A DNA stretch of 64,000 nt, taken from positions 537,004-601,003 of the forward strand of contig NW_025335587.1 in the NCBI RefSeq assembly GCF_004798865.1, written 5' to 3'. Below, piece after piece: positions 32,945 to 44,007 of the stretch. Under the pieces are notes generated by a model that ran no database searches, had not been told where the DNA came from, and saw only the letters and a list, made by a program, of their open reading frames with translations. Position 1 is the stretch's first letter. Each line of letters begins with the position of its first letter. The DNA is from Varanus komodoensis. Lineage: Eukaryota; Chordata; Lepidosauria; Squamata; Varanidae. The position numbers were made by a program, and so were the translations under genes.

Positions 32945-34005
32945 ATCAACATTAGTCAGAACATGAACAGAAACTGTGCTAGTATTCAGGAACCTTCTCC
33001 ATCCCAAACATGCCCAAAGGGAAGCTACAATTACAAATCAACATGAGGTTTGTACCCTGCTGGCTTCAGTGAGGTTCCAGTAAGTACAATACTCAACTCT
33101 CAATACCATTATGGGGGAAATAATGATTTTTTTTTCCTTTGCAGCATTTTATAGCTGGCTGGAGCCAACCTATTGGTATCACCAGTCCCCTTAACATAAT
33201 CATATGGAAGGGGCTGGTCTTTATCTGATGTGATTAGTTTGTAATTCTGCACCTTGCATGGGATGCCTCCATAATTTATTTATATTTTTTAGAAACAAGT
33301 AACAGATGGTCCATGGCTGAACACTTAAATACTTAATTAATGAAATAATAAATTATGAGCTGCAAAGGAAGTCACAAATTAGGAAACAATAACAAAACAA
33401 AACACATCACAAAGCAGGCAACTACTTCACTAGATTTTTTTTAATGAAACAATTCTATGTCAATGTTACTACTTGAAAGAAAATCATCTGTTTAATTAGA
33501 GTGGTTCCCAAAAGCTGGCTAGTCCAGATCTTTCCCTTTCCCTTTTCCCTTCCTGCCATCCTTCCCTCCCACCCTTCATTCCGTATTTTATTTTTAATCA
33601 GCCCGACACCAAGTATTCTTTCTGTGGATTACAAAAAGTAACTGTTTTCTCAAACTATAAGTAGTTAAGGGGTGGGCTGAAAGTAGACCCAGATCTACTG
33701 CTAACTTTCAGGGTGATTTGCAGTTGGTTAAGAAGACTTTCTAACTTGGACAATAGCAGCAGCATCCTTGTGTCCTAATAAATGAAGAAGCTTGCACTGG
33801 ATTTGGATCCAAATCCCTGAAAGAAAAGCACTTGGTATGAAGGACCACAGGAAGGTTAGGCAGCGATTGGGATGGCCTAGCTCCCTCCTTGCATTCAGAT
33901 GTGAAAATTAGATCCTCCACTCCACCTCATGTTTTAGGATGAAGCCAGGGCTAAGTGCTTTGCATAGATTTAACCCTTGTACTTGCAGGTCAGAAGAACT
34001 CCTGC
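32945..34005. other. Spacer, nothing recognised
   Basis: AT-rich sequence with a pyrimidine-rich patch at about 33528-33585. No gene or classified repeat. Confidence 0.5.
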
Positions 34006-34009
34006 TTGA

Positions 34010-34140
34010 AATGTTGGAGCACCACTGCCTGTCAGCACTGACAGCACGGGGCTGGAATAAAGCATGGCTACCACCATCATGTTGAGCTTGAGTCTCAGTA
34101 GCTGGTGGGAGTTGTAGACAAGCAAAGGTGATCTGGAGAC
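34010..34140. mobile_element. hAT-like hairpin MITE, degraded
   Basis: AGCACCACTGCCTGTCAGCA and GTAGCTGGTGGGAGTTGTAG followed by GTGATCTGGAGAC match the loop and right arm of the MITE family at 32105-32232 and 45978-46101. The left arm is poor. The minus frames over it (33908-34186) have no recognisable product. Confidence 0.45.
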
Positions 34141-34374
34141 ATAGTAAAGCTGTGATTTGCTCATGAAGACTGAAAACTTCTCTCATTTAGAGTCTTCTCA
34201 AGGAACCTTGTTTCTAGTGGCTGAGGAAGGTCAAACCCATGGAACTGTTACAAGTTCCTGGATGCTCTTTAGTTGTGTCTTAAGAGGATTCTTCTTTTCA
34301 GTTCCCCAGATGTATTAGTACACAAAAAATAGAGGGGTTTGTGTCATCATTTCTCCCAGATGCAGATCATAATG

Positions 34375-34690
34375 GGCCAGTTCACACGATCAGGCAAGTC
34401 AGTGTGGTTTAAATAACCCCTGATGGCTTGTTTTAATCCCTAGCATGTCTGAATATCACTTAAACCCAAATAATAATGGTTTGTGGCAGAGGAAGAAAAA
34501 CCCTGCAAAAGACCATGGATTATTTGAGGGCTGTATCCCTTCAACCATGTCTTGCTATCTGGATTTCAACAGCATGGCAAGCTGGGCCTGGATGGGTTGT
34601 TAACAAAATGGTGCCTGGCACGTACTGGGGATTCAACATTATGGCATCCTGGCTTATTTAAAAATTTATCATGCAAACTGCGTTGTAGTA
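34375..34690. repeat. Unclassified interspersed repeat (AACCATGG-like family)
   Basis: It begins with GGGCCAGTTCACACGATCAG, then GTGTGGTTTAAATAACCCC, AATAATGGTTTGTGG, GACCATGGATTATTTGAGGG and GCATGGCAAGCTGGGCC. These are the words found in the repeats at 2690-3050 and 22112-22660. It directly adjoins the L2 copy that follows. No coding potential. Confidence 0.4.
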
Positions 34691-34699
34691 TCTGAACTC

Positions 34700-35320
34700 A
34701 GCTGTTTGAAAGAGACTGTTCTTAGCCAGAAGCAAACTCTAGTTTTGGTTAACGTATATTGGCTGTCCATATGCTTCCGAGTATAATTCAAGGTGCTGGT
34801 TTTAGCCTGAAAAGCTCTGTTACAGCCCGGGACCACAATACCTGATGGAAGGCTCCTCCTGTCCTCAGTTTCTAGGACTTTCTTGGTCCTTCTTCTGAGT
34901 GCCAACTCCAAGGGAAGCCCAGAAAGAGGCAACAAGGAGGAGGCCCTTCTTAGCGGGGGCTCCCCAGCTATGGAATGTTCTCCCCATTGAGGCCCATGTG
35001 GCACCAACATTGTCATCTTTTCAACATGAGGCTAAAACCTCCCTCTATTTCCAAGCAGTAATAACATATGATAGGGTGCACTGACTGTTTGAGTTAGGTC
35101 TAGTTTTAATAAAATTGCTTTAGATGTTTTGACTTTTACATTTTTGTATATTGGAATTTTAGACTGTTTTGAATTTGTATCATGGATTTTTTTACTCTGT
35201 TTTATTGTATCTCTATTTATTGTATCTCTTTTATCTTTGCATCTCTGAGAAATTATTGTGAACCGGCCAGATAGCTGTGGCTATTGGGTAGTATAGCAAT
35301 AAACCAAGTCAAATAAAGAG
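34700..35320 (+). mobile_element. L2-clade LINE 3' part
   Basis: Plus-oriented. The translation gives YWLSICFRVQFKVLVLA (usual L2 form LHWLPVxxRIQFKVLxLT), then QPGTTIPDGRLLLSS, then, in another frame, NSKGSPERGNKEEALLSGGS and LWNVLPIEAHVAPTLSSFQH (RAFSxxAPxLWNxLPxEVRxAPSLxxF). The 3' end reads ATTGTGAACCGGCCAGATAG then CTGTGGCTATTGGGTAGTAT followed by an AATAAA tail. Frame shifts between the blocks show it is dead. Confidence 0.85.
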
Positions 35321-35324
35321 AAAG

Positions 35325-36590
35325 CTTCTTCTGTTCCTGACAGTGCACTCCTTTCTCCTCCACTTTTTTAAAATGAAAAGATCGGCAGCAGAGTTCTCAA
35401 GCCAGGCACAAAATGACTTATACCCTTCAGCATGACCCTGTAGGTGCTTCGGTACAGGCAATTACATTAATAAAAGATGGTTGCGCTCCTGTCTTTTGCA
35501 TTGCATTAGCACAATAAACTACGTCTCAGACTTTTCTAAGCCACTTCTATCATTAACCTGGATAAATTTATTTCTCCCAATTGAGAGTTCAGTGCCAAAG
35601 TTGCCAGCACACCGAAGTAAGTGACGGAAAGCACAGATGACTGCTTGTGGCTATGAGCCACATGGTCAACTTTGCCATCTAATTGACAATAGTCCCAGAA
35701 AAAAACCCTTTTATCAGAGGTCAGCTGAAAGCATAATCATTGCTATTTCTATATGTAATGGGAAATGGATGACATTGTCTGCAGATTCTGGGTAAAAACA
35801 CACCCATGGTCCACCGTGGTGGCTCCAACTTGATGAAGAACAGTGTATGTTGGCTCCATCAATACAGCAAGTAAATAAAGCATTGCCACATTGTTTCAGC
35901 ACAAAAAGGGTAGGAAAAAGATTGGCCACTGCTCACTATACATGCCAAACCACCTGTCCATCACTTCCACCAGACCAAACTGGAAGGACCAGTCATAGAG
36001 CAAAAGGACATCTTCAGCTGGTGTTTATGACCTTTGTTACCCATCCTGATTCTATTTTTATGAAAATGCAGATCCTCTTTAAAATAGGGTCCCTATGATG
36101 GTCACCTGCCTCTGATTTGCCATCACTTATCCTCAGGAGGGAAATACCAGGCTTTCCAAGACAGGGGTTTTGTTGTGATTCCAATTTCTGTGTGGATCTG
36201 CAAGATAGAATCAATAGTGTCAGACAGTTCTGTGGAGTGCGAGAAAACCATCTCTTCACCAGAGGGTGAAGGGAAGAAATCAAACTGGATGAATTTTTTA
36301 TTTTTTGCTAATTTGCTTTTGGAATAACAAAATCTTTTCTGATACTTCTGTATTACGCTTCTATTTGTACATTTTGGTCCCCAACCCATCACATTCATTT
36401 CCTTATTCAGCATAATACCTTTTGTTCCTCTCACTGGTCAATCTTTCTTTGAACTGGGAAGAATTTTAATTTATTCCATGGGTTCCAAAGGCTGTACTAT
36501 TTTAGGCTGGAAGATAATTGAATTTTGCCATCTAGTGGACAATTTGATTATTATAGGTACTTTTAACAGTGAACCTCTCCATAGAGATTA
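35325..36590. other. Spacer, part possibly conserved
   Basis: No gene recognised. 35440-35710 is repeat-free with words such as TTGCATTGCATTAGCACAAT and GCCATCTAATTGACAATAG and may be a weak conserved block. Minus frames at 35714-36434 are unrecognised. Confidence 0.4.
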
Positions 36591-36592
36591 GA

Positions 36593-37437
36593 AACATAGA
36601 AACAGAGTGAGTCAGAAGGAGCCTCCCAGGCCATCTAGTCTGACCTCCGGCACCAGCCAGCTCCACTCACGACATGCCCACCATGTGGACGTCCAGCCTA
36701 TCCTTGAACACCCACACCGATGGGGCCTCAACAACCGCTCATGGAAGCCCATTCCACACCCTTGGGGTCCTGACAGTCAGGAAGTGCTTCCTGGCATCCA
36801 AATGGAACCTTGGCTCCCTGAGCTTTGCTCCATTGGAGTGCGTCCTCCCTTTCTCTGCAGGGAAGAACAGGTCTCTACCCATCTCCATGTGACATCCCCT
36901 CACATACCTGTATGTCGCCAACATATCCCCTCTGAGTCTCCTCTTCTCCAGGCTGAAGAGACCCAGTTACCTCAGTCTTGTCTCATACGGCATCCCCTGC
37001 AAACCGGCCACCAACCTTGTGGCCCTACATTGCACTGACTCCAACCTGGCTATATCCTTTCTGTAATGAGGGGCCCAAAACTGAACACAATACTCCAGTT
37101 GCGGGTGCACCAGAGTCGTGTAGAGTGGTAGTAATACCTCTCTTGATGTAGAAGCCACACTTCTGGCTATGCAACCAAGGGTGACATTCGCCATCTTGAC
37201 CACCGCATCACACTGCTGACTCATGTTTAGCCTGCAGTCAACCAGTACCCTGAGGTCCCTTTCACAAGTGCTGCTCTCCAGCCACTTGTCCCCTAACCTG
37301 TACTTATGACACCTATTCCTATGCCCCAAGTGCAAGACCTTGCACTTATCCACATTGAACGCCATCCTGTTGTCTCCTGCCCACTTCCATAGTCTGTCCA
37401 GATGCTTTTGGATCTGGAGTACCTGCTCCTCAGTTGT
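36593..37437 (-). mobile_element. CR1 LINE, 3' part running into an assembly gap
   Basis: The low end has the antisense CR1 terminus (AAACATAGAAACAGAGTGAG), a TTTCTATG-ending subfamily distinct from the ATTCTATGA one at 44008. The minus frame 36967-37437 encodes KHLDRLWKWAGDNRMAFNVD, KCKVLHLG, SRLNMSQQ-like CRLNMSQQCDAVVKMANVTL and HPQLEYCVQFWAPHYRKDIA. A second frame (36739-36924) encodes VRGCHMEMGRDLFFPAEKGR and LDARKHFLTVRTPRVWNGLP. One frame change separates them near 36960. Sequence preservation is good, so it is one of the younger LINE copies here. Its 5' side is lost in the gap. Confidence 0.9.
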
Positions 37438-37537
37438 NNNNNNNNNNNNNNNNNNNNNNNNNNNNNNNNNNNNNNNNNNNNNNNNNNNNNNNNNNNNNNN
37501 NNNNNNNNNNNNNNNNNNNNNNNNNNNNNNNNNNNNN
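37438..37537. other. Assembly gap of exactly 100 N
   Basis: One hundred unresolved bases. The round length suggests a placeholder for unknown distance. The left side is in CR1 coding sequence; the right side (TGGCCACTCAGCCCTCTCTC) is not recognisably CR1. The missing piece could therefore be several hundred bases or more of CR1. Long open frames drawn across the gap are meaningless. Confidence 0.98.
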
Positions 37538-37795
37538 TGGCCACTCAGCCCTCTCTCCCAGCCTGTGCCTCTGCTGCTCTGCCAAGAGGCCAGAGCCAAA
37601 CGGTTCCTTTGTGATAAATAATACTCAGCTGTGCTTGCAAAAGAAACAACAAAATGATTGCTCATGCTGTATATCCAGAAAATTGCTGCTACTCTCCAAG
37701 CCCCATCATACTTTAGAAAGAATCTTTGTTATTACATGGAGAAAATTGAAACAATGAACATGGAAATGGGCATCACACAAGGAAAGACTCCATGA
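37538..37795. other. Spacer, nothing recognised
   Basis: Short unique sequence between the gap and an L2 tail. The first 70 bases are GC-rich and may belong to whatever is missing in the gap. Confidence 0.45.
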
Positions 37796-37797
37796 TT

Positions 37798-38320
37798 GTT
37801 TGTTTGTTTAATTTCTATACTGCTCAAAAGCACAAAACAGCTTTTATTTATAAGCACTTCACAGAGTCAAAAAACCTCTGCAATAAACAGCACAAAATAA
37901 AATACAAATAACAAAAACAGTAACATCGAAAACTAATGCACATAATATAAAAACAACCACAGGCTTACAACAACCGCATCCAAGTTAATCCAAAGGTACA
38001 GCAGCAGAACAATAAATACAGCATAAGCAGAATCAAAATTGGTTTTAAAAGAATTTAAATCATTTAACTATTAAAATATTGGGTAAATAAAAAGGGTTTT
38101 GCCTGGCACTGAAAGGAATAGAGACTAGGCACCAGGTGTACCTCTTCGGGGAGCTCATCCTGCAATCAGGGTGCCAAAGCTGAAAAGGCCCTTCTGCTAG
38201 TTGCCACCCTCTTTATTTTCTTATGACAGGGTTCAGATGATACCTTGTTTGGTCTGGGTGGGCACATATGGAAGGCGGCATCCCTTCAGATATCCTGACT
38301 TTGATTGCAATAGGTCCTGG
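37798..38320 (-). mobile_element. L2-clade LINE 3' end
   Basis: Tail at the low end (TGTTTGTTTGTTTAATTTCT) with antisense 3' UTR rich in AAAACAATAA-type words. It continues with GCCTGGCACTGAAAGGAATA, then CTCATCCTGCAATCAGGGTG followed by AAAAGGCCCTTCTGCTAGTT, the antisense of the L2 RRAFSxLAPxLQDELP-like C-terminus. It is diverged and carries no long frame. Confidence 0.75.
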
Positions 38321-38324
38321 GAAT

Positions 38325-38647
38325 GGATGATAATTTTGTTTGATTTGTCTTTCTGACAGGCTCTTACCAAAATTCCTGCACTGAGCATAGGACAGAAAGA
38401 ACTTGAAATTTAGAAAATTCAACTGGGGGAAAGCAGCACTGACAGAATTATCTATCTAGGCAGAGTGTTTCGTGCTTTAAAGAGTAGCTTTGAATCTTTC
38501 TGCATGGAACCCTGTGAGTGTTGAATTAGGGTTGTCGTGTCTTTCTTATGACACATTCCACATCTGGAACAGCTGCATGTCTGGCAAGTACAATATGCTG
38601 GGAATACTGTATTTGGCCAGGCCAGATGAGCAAAACAATTGCTAAAT

Positions 38648-38694
<47 letters not shown>

Positions 38695-39068
38695 CTGAGC
38701 ATGAGAAAGTAAAACAGGTACATCCATGTAGAACCAGGGCTTGGAATGCTTGTTCTTAAAAGTAAGGGCTGGAATCCCTGTATGTCCAACCACAACTGTG
38801 GTGCTGAATTAGGTATGCCACTTCTTTTTTTCTGACAACTATGTGCTCAGCAGGTAATTACAAATTATCCTCTCAATGCTGTAGTTAGCCATACTCATTG
38901 AATTTGGTCGGGACTGATAGATGAGAATTTCTTTTCAGCTTGTTTTTGATAAGAATTTTCCCAACAATTATACATATACTGGATAGGAAGAATAGGAGAT
39001 TTTTAAAATTCAAATGTAGGAGAATGTGGAACTGACAGAGGCCATCCCTATTCCTGGGATCTCCTGTT
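38325..39068. other. Spacer containing a (CTTT)n microsatellite
   Basis: Unique sequence around the microsatellite at 38647-38695. The minus frames 38452-38793 and 38526-38795 contain runs of KERKKERKKE translated from it and are not genes. Confidence 0.5.
38647..38695. repeat. (TTTC)n microsatellite
   Basis: About 12 uninterrupted TTTC/CTTT units; the complementary strand is pure purine (GAAA). Confidence 0.95.
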
Positions 39069-39071
39069 CAA

Positions 39072-39275
39072 AAAGGAATAATCAATCAATCAATCAATTA
39101 TTTATTTATTTATTTATTAAATTTCTAACCCACCCCAGTAGCCACATGGCTCCCTGGGTGGGTTACAATCATGTTAGTTATTTAATAAAATTATTTCATG
39201 TAAATTGATTTACCAAAGTGATGTACAATACAGAAACATCATAACAAACCCAAGCAAATAGAATATAAGCATATT
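39072..39275 (-). mobile_element. L2-type LINE 3' tail
   Basis: (AATC)n followed by (TTTA)n at 39078-39119 forms the antisense tail. It is followed by TTTCTAACCCACCCCAGTAG and CTCCCTGGGTGGGTTACAAT (antisense terminal block) and A-rich UTR (AATACAGAAACATCATAACA). Only the non-coding tail is present. Confidence 0.7.
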
Positions 39276-39479
39276 GAAATGCCAGTTTCAATGTGATGTG
39301 TGTTTCTCTGTCTATGTGTAGATCTAAGGGCACAATCCTATGCATTTTAAGCAGAAAACCAGCACTCTGTTGGGAATATTTGGGTGAAAAGAAACTTTTT
39401 AAGCATGTACCTAAAGCTCACAATCAGTGCTGCATGCTATAATTCCAAGGGCAGAGTAAACCAGGAAACTATTCAGCAC

Positions 39480-39660
39480 CCCCTTTGGAGTGGTTGCCAG
39501 GTTCATCCTGTGAGCAGGTGAAAGCAGCAAAAGGGGGCAAGGAATTGGTCAGAAACAGTCTGATAAATGGCACTTAAAAACTGTTGCCAGTTAGAGGAAG
39601 CAGTACTTGTCTAGCTGAACAGTGTTTGACTCTCAGTACAAGGAAGCTTCAGATTTATTC
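39480..39660 (+). mobile_element. tRNA-derived SINE, 3' part
   Basis: TCAGAAACAGTCTGATAAAT, AACTGTTGCCAGTTAGAGGA, AGCAGTACTTGTCTAGCTGA and CTCAGTACAAGGAAGCTTCA correspond to the body and 3' end of the SINE family at 6568-6780 (usual form AGCTAGATGGACCAATGGTC then TATAAGGCAGCTTC). The tRNA-like head is decayed beyond recognition. Confidence 0.6.
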
Positions 39661-39664
39661 ATGG

Positions 39665-42600
39665 GATAGAGATGGCAGCTAGTCAGGAGAACAATGATTC
39701 CTGGGCAACAGTGATATGCAATAGGATGTAATAGGATGATAGGATGTAAAATAAGAAAAAGTGGCTCCTTTTTTCACCCTTGAATTATAAGCTATGCCTA
39801 CAACATGCACCTGTACCTTCAATATATATGATCCACTAAAACTCGGATGAAGACTGCCATTCAGTCCAAGGGCCAAATTAAGTCTCAAAGAAGTTCTTGG
39901 GACTCACATTCCACTGGTGGGTGGGGCCAAAGGCAAAAGGGGAGGGCCAAAAACACCAAACAAACACACATAGTGGCATATTATAGCTTTTAGAGTGAGT
40001 GAAAGAACAGAAACACTGGGACACCACCAAATGATTGATAGCTCGGAAAGGGGTGACACCATGGTGGTGTTTTGACCTCTGGGTTTAAGGTTTCCTACCC
40101 CTCCCCTAAAACAATTTCTTCTTAATTAATTCCTTTAGTTAGCTAGAATAGACTTAGCAGTTATTCTGTCAGTAGTGGCTTGTTGAATTTTCTGCAGCAC
40201 TTGCCAGACTAGCAAAATCACAGTACATCCTTCACTTCTCACACATTTTCTTTTTAAAAGTAATCTTAATTATTAGAAGCACTGCCAAATTCTAGTTAGT
40301 GAGCAGCTTCGATAGGGAAAAATCAAGCTCCAATGTTCTCCAACTTCCGGGCTGCTGGTGTTTGCAGTTGTCTAATAGTTAACTCATTCTGTATACAAAT
40401 GAGTATAACTCTAGCAAGGTTTGGGCATCTACTGAGAGATCAGATGTTCAGCATAGGGAGGTGAAGAACAGTTTCCAGGAAATTTTTCTGAACATATGTT
40501 GCCTATACAGTAGAACTAACCACATATTGTTGATTTTTGCTTGTTGTAAGGATCCCAGAGAATAGTGCTATAGGAATTCTATATAAATTGGCAATAAACA
40601 AAATAAGAGATCAATCTTTCTGCAGAGGCCCTATTTCTATGAGTGCATCTCTAGATGGTGTTCAAAGTCTTTGGGCTTCAGTGTCTATCACTGAAGGACA
40701 GAAGAACCTGGAGGAATGTTGTCCATGGGGTAAGAAAGAGTTGGGCATGATTTTGCGCTGGAACAACAACTACAACAACAACTACTACTACTACTTATCA
40801 TTGAACCAATGACCAATGGATCACATGCCTTTCTATATTAGTCACATAGGAAATTCCACTCCAAGTCTTTGATGCAGTTGGCATGTTTAGACCATTGAAA
40901 TCAATGAAACATGTTAGTTATGACTAACTTCAGTTCCATGGAATTGAATGGACTAGCATAACTAAGTCTGAATTTAAGACAAAGAATGTTCTCTTGTGTT
41001 GTGATCCTTGGTATGAACCTTCATTGGATTTTTGTTGCCAAAAAGAAACAGTGAGATGAACAGGTAATAATATGGTCCCTAAACCTTCATATGTTGGATT
41101 GGAGGCCATTAAAGATTATTATGTGGGTTCCCAGTGTAGGCCCCAGTGGAGTCTTCCTTACTTTAAACTACTTTTTTCAAACTGTCCAGGTAAGTCATGT
41201 TGAGTAATTGAGCAAGTGCCATGATTTTGCTACCCCAGTGATGAGTACATGGGGCTCTTAATATATAAATGCTTTGTAACTCTTTTAGGGCTCCCAGTAG
41301 ACTGTATTCATTGCTTGTTTATGGAATACACCTCCTGTTAAAGCCAAAGTTTACTGTAATGGAAAAAATGCTAAGTATTATTGCTAAGAGAATTTGGTTG
41401 CTATTTAACTTGGCTATATATCAAGGGGTGCTCATACATAAAAAAGAATGGCATATTCTGCCAGTGAAGAAATACACAAGCTGCAATCCCCATTTTACAA
41501 CCCAAACGGATGTTTCTCCAGGCTCATAAAATGTGCCCTTTAAGTAGTAGCTGTTTTGCTAAAGCCTCTCCCACACCTGCAATGGCCTTGTAAATGAACC
41601 TAGAATATATGGTCCTAAGTCTCCTTGTAAAAACTAAAATCAACACAAGATTTACACAGTTTTATGGATTGGCTTTATAAGCTAGTTTGACAATGAATAC
41701 TGCTATCAAAATCACCTCTGGCATTAATTGAGAATTAAACAGTAAGGTAACCCCAATGCCACAACTTTGTAAAACTGTTGGTAGAGAAGATGTAGTCAGC
41801 TTTATTCCAATAAGGTTATTGGAGAGAAGGAATTCAAAGCACAAGGTGAATTCTTCATTACATTTACATCTAACTGATTTTACATATGGAGAACAGCAAT
41901 TTTTATTTATCTGACATCTGCTACTAATATTTTGATAGGTGGAATTCAGTGACTGTGGCTCTGGTTAATTGTTTCATATTTTTATTATTTGCTAAAATAG
42001 TTTAGACATAAGCAGTCTTTTAAGTAAAACAGGAAGTAAAACAGGAAAGTTCAGCACTTCCAGGACTAATGTCCAAATTTGAATGCAATTTTCCTTCAAT
42101 TTTTGCACTTTGGATTTTTGCCATATGATTTTCGACTCAGGAAAAAGTGCCAAATGTGCATAAAATGTGTACACATTTTCTTTAAAAAATTCTTTAATTT
42201 GATTATTTTTAAAAAAATTCATATTCTGGAAACAGAGCAATTCATCTAGCCTGAAAACCAGCTAAACTGAACTATTCTTATTCATTCAACAATGATACCA
42301 CGTCAATTGGAGCCACACTTTAAGCTGGAGCTGCGCAAAACAGCCCCACAAAATGATCTGTTCTATTTTCGGGTAAGTTGGAAAAGGGGTATCATTTTAA
42401 TTAATTTCTCCAGGAATGTAGAGAATTCTCAAGCAATTTCTCAAGAATGGGACTTCACAGTGACAGTAGTGGAGGTGCTTCTTTTTTCCTTAGGTGTGTG
42501 ATGTTTGCTTGTTTTTGCTGTTAAAATTTTCCATTGCTGCAACCAGTGAAACAGCAGTTGTGTTGGCAGTCTGGTCACCTTTTTGCTAGCATCTTGTGAG

Positions 42601-43310
42601 AATTCTGAGTCAGCTCTGCTTCGGGTTGGCAACTCAGCTTCTCACATTCAGGTACTAATTTCTCCAGCTTTATTATTGCCTGGCAGAAGGGCAGAATACA
42701 TGTATATCAACAGCCATTCAGACAGCTAAGTCTGAATCCTATTGATGTCAGTGACAAAATTCCTATTGATGTTAATAGTTTTGAATTGCACTCTAATGAT
42801 CTGCTCTTATAAGATGATTTAAAATATGTACCACCTGTTAAAATGAAAACAGCACTAACTACATCAATCATTATCATCAAAAGCAAAGGAGGAAGAGGAA
42901 GAGGGTGCCATCTTTTAATTGTAGTGTTTTCTTTTGTTAACATATAATGCATAAAAATCAGGCTGTGCCTGATGAAATGTTATTCTAAGAGTATCATTAA
43001 TTGCTTGGAAAGTATTGGAGATTATTTCCTAGGCCCAGAGCCAACCACACCTTCCCTCCTAAGGTTCAGGAGACATAAAAGGCAATTATTACATTGGTTG
43101 AGACAGAGCTTGCTGTCATGATCCCAGATATTCCACGTGTATGTCCATCATATCCATTGGAAAATCAGGAGAGGATTATAGCAGCTCAATAGCTTCTTGA
43201 AGGCTTAGGACATATCCAGAGGAAACATTGCAGAAGTTATGTACTCCATTGATGAACTTATTACTACTCTTTGAGAATATATGTTTAAATGCACTGTTGC
43301 TAACAGAAGT
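39665..43310. other. Long AT-rich spacer
   Basis: No gene and few recognisable repeats. A short AAC/ACT run lies at about 40759-40796. Near 40880-40975 there are words (GACCATTGAAATCAATGAAA) of the short lizard CAATGGG-type repeat, and again near 42725-42790. 43000-43140 (TATCATTAATTGCTTGGAAA, AAAAGGCAATTATTACATTG) may be a weak conserved block. A CCAG then GTAAGT donor-like site at 41190 has no convincing acceptor. Short frames are unrecognised. Confidence 0.45.
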
Positions 43311-43314
43311 CTGG

Positions 43315-43500
43315 GTTCAAATGAAATGTTAACCCACACTCAGTGGCTGACTATAGGTTCAGTGTAGGTTGTCATTGGAAGGTGGGTTGTTTTTGAAATG
43401 TGAGTTTTTTGTGTTTGATCTCAGCCATGCTAAGAAACCATGGTTTGTTAACCACAAATAACCCATACTTCACAATTCATCAGAATCCTGCATTCCCTTT
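43315..43500. repeat. Unclassified interspersed repeat (AACCATGGTT family)
   Basis: GTTAACCCACACTCAGTGGC, then CTAAGAAACCATGGTTTGTT and AACCACAAATAACCCATAC. The last two words recur in diverged form at 44985-45040 on the other side of the CR1 and at 22550-22590. No coding capacity is visible. Confidence 0.45.
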
Positions 43501-43506
43501 ATGAAG

Positions 43507-43548
43507 TCATAGAATCATAGAATAGAAGAGTTGGAAGGGGCCATGAAG
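43507..43548 (-). mobile_element. CR1 3'-terminal fragment (42 bp)
   Basis: TCATAGAATCATAGAATAGA followed by AGAGTTGGAAGGGGCCATGA is the antisense of the extreme CR1 3' end, nearly identical to the start of the longer copy at 44008. It is truncated after 42 bases, an extreme 5' truncation typical of CR1. Confidence 0.9.
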
Positions 43549-43568
43549 AAAACTACAGGAGAGGCTTT

Positions 43569-43612
43569 ACATTCTTAGTCCCATACGAAGAACTACATTC
43601 TTAGTCCCATAC
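43569..43612. repeat. 25-bp period direct duplication
   Basis: TACATTCTTAGTCCCATAC at 43569-43587 is repeated exactly at 43594-43612, immediately beside the 42-bp CR1 terminus. The exact copy implies a recent local duplication. Confidence 0.9.
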
Positions 43613-43614
43613 CA

Positions 43615-44005
43615 TTCACAGCCTGCTTTTATTGAAATGCAGAGTAAATTAAATGAATGAACCGTGTGCATGAAGCCATCTATTACATGGCTGTTACCTT
43701 CACTTTACACTGTATTAAAATCTAATATCAGCAACTTGGAGAACCACCCAAAACTCATGTTTCTCTTTGCTTTACATGCTCTCTGTGGAATTCCTTGATC
43801 ACCATTCCTAACCGAATAGCCATTCCCAGCACCCTTGGTTTTTATGCGACTCAAAAGCCACCATTTTGCTGCGGTTCCTTATTGCACAGTTAATTGAAAA
43901 TTTGGTCTATTGATTATGTATAGAAGGAAAAAATCAAATTAATATACATATATGGATTGGAAATTACACAATCTCTGGCTGTAGCTCATGTTTTCATGCC
44001 TTTGG
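43615..44005. other. Spacer, nothing recognised
   Basis: Unique AT-rich sequence between two CR1 insertions. Confidence 0.5.
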
Positions 44006-44007
44006 TA

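Noticed and set aside
36607-37038. 143-codon plus-strand frame
   Set aside because: It lies antisense to the CR1 reverse-transcriptase frame and is a shadow of it.
36967-37665. 232-codon frame drawn across the N gap
   Set aside because: It is CR1 up to 37437. Continuation through 100 unknown bases into unrelated sequence has no meaning.
38452-38795. Minus-strand open frames of 113 and 89 codons with KERKKERKKE runs
   Set aside because: The charged run is the translation of the (TTTC)n microsatellite at 38647-38695, and the flanks have no recognisable domain.
41183-41196. CCAG then GTAAGT donor-like site
   Set aside because: Same reason: no supported acceptor upstream, and the surrounding sequence is plain spacer.
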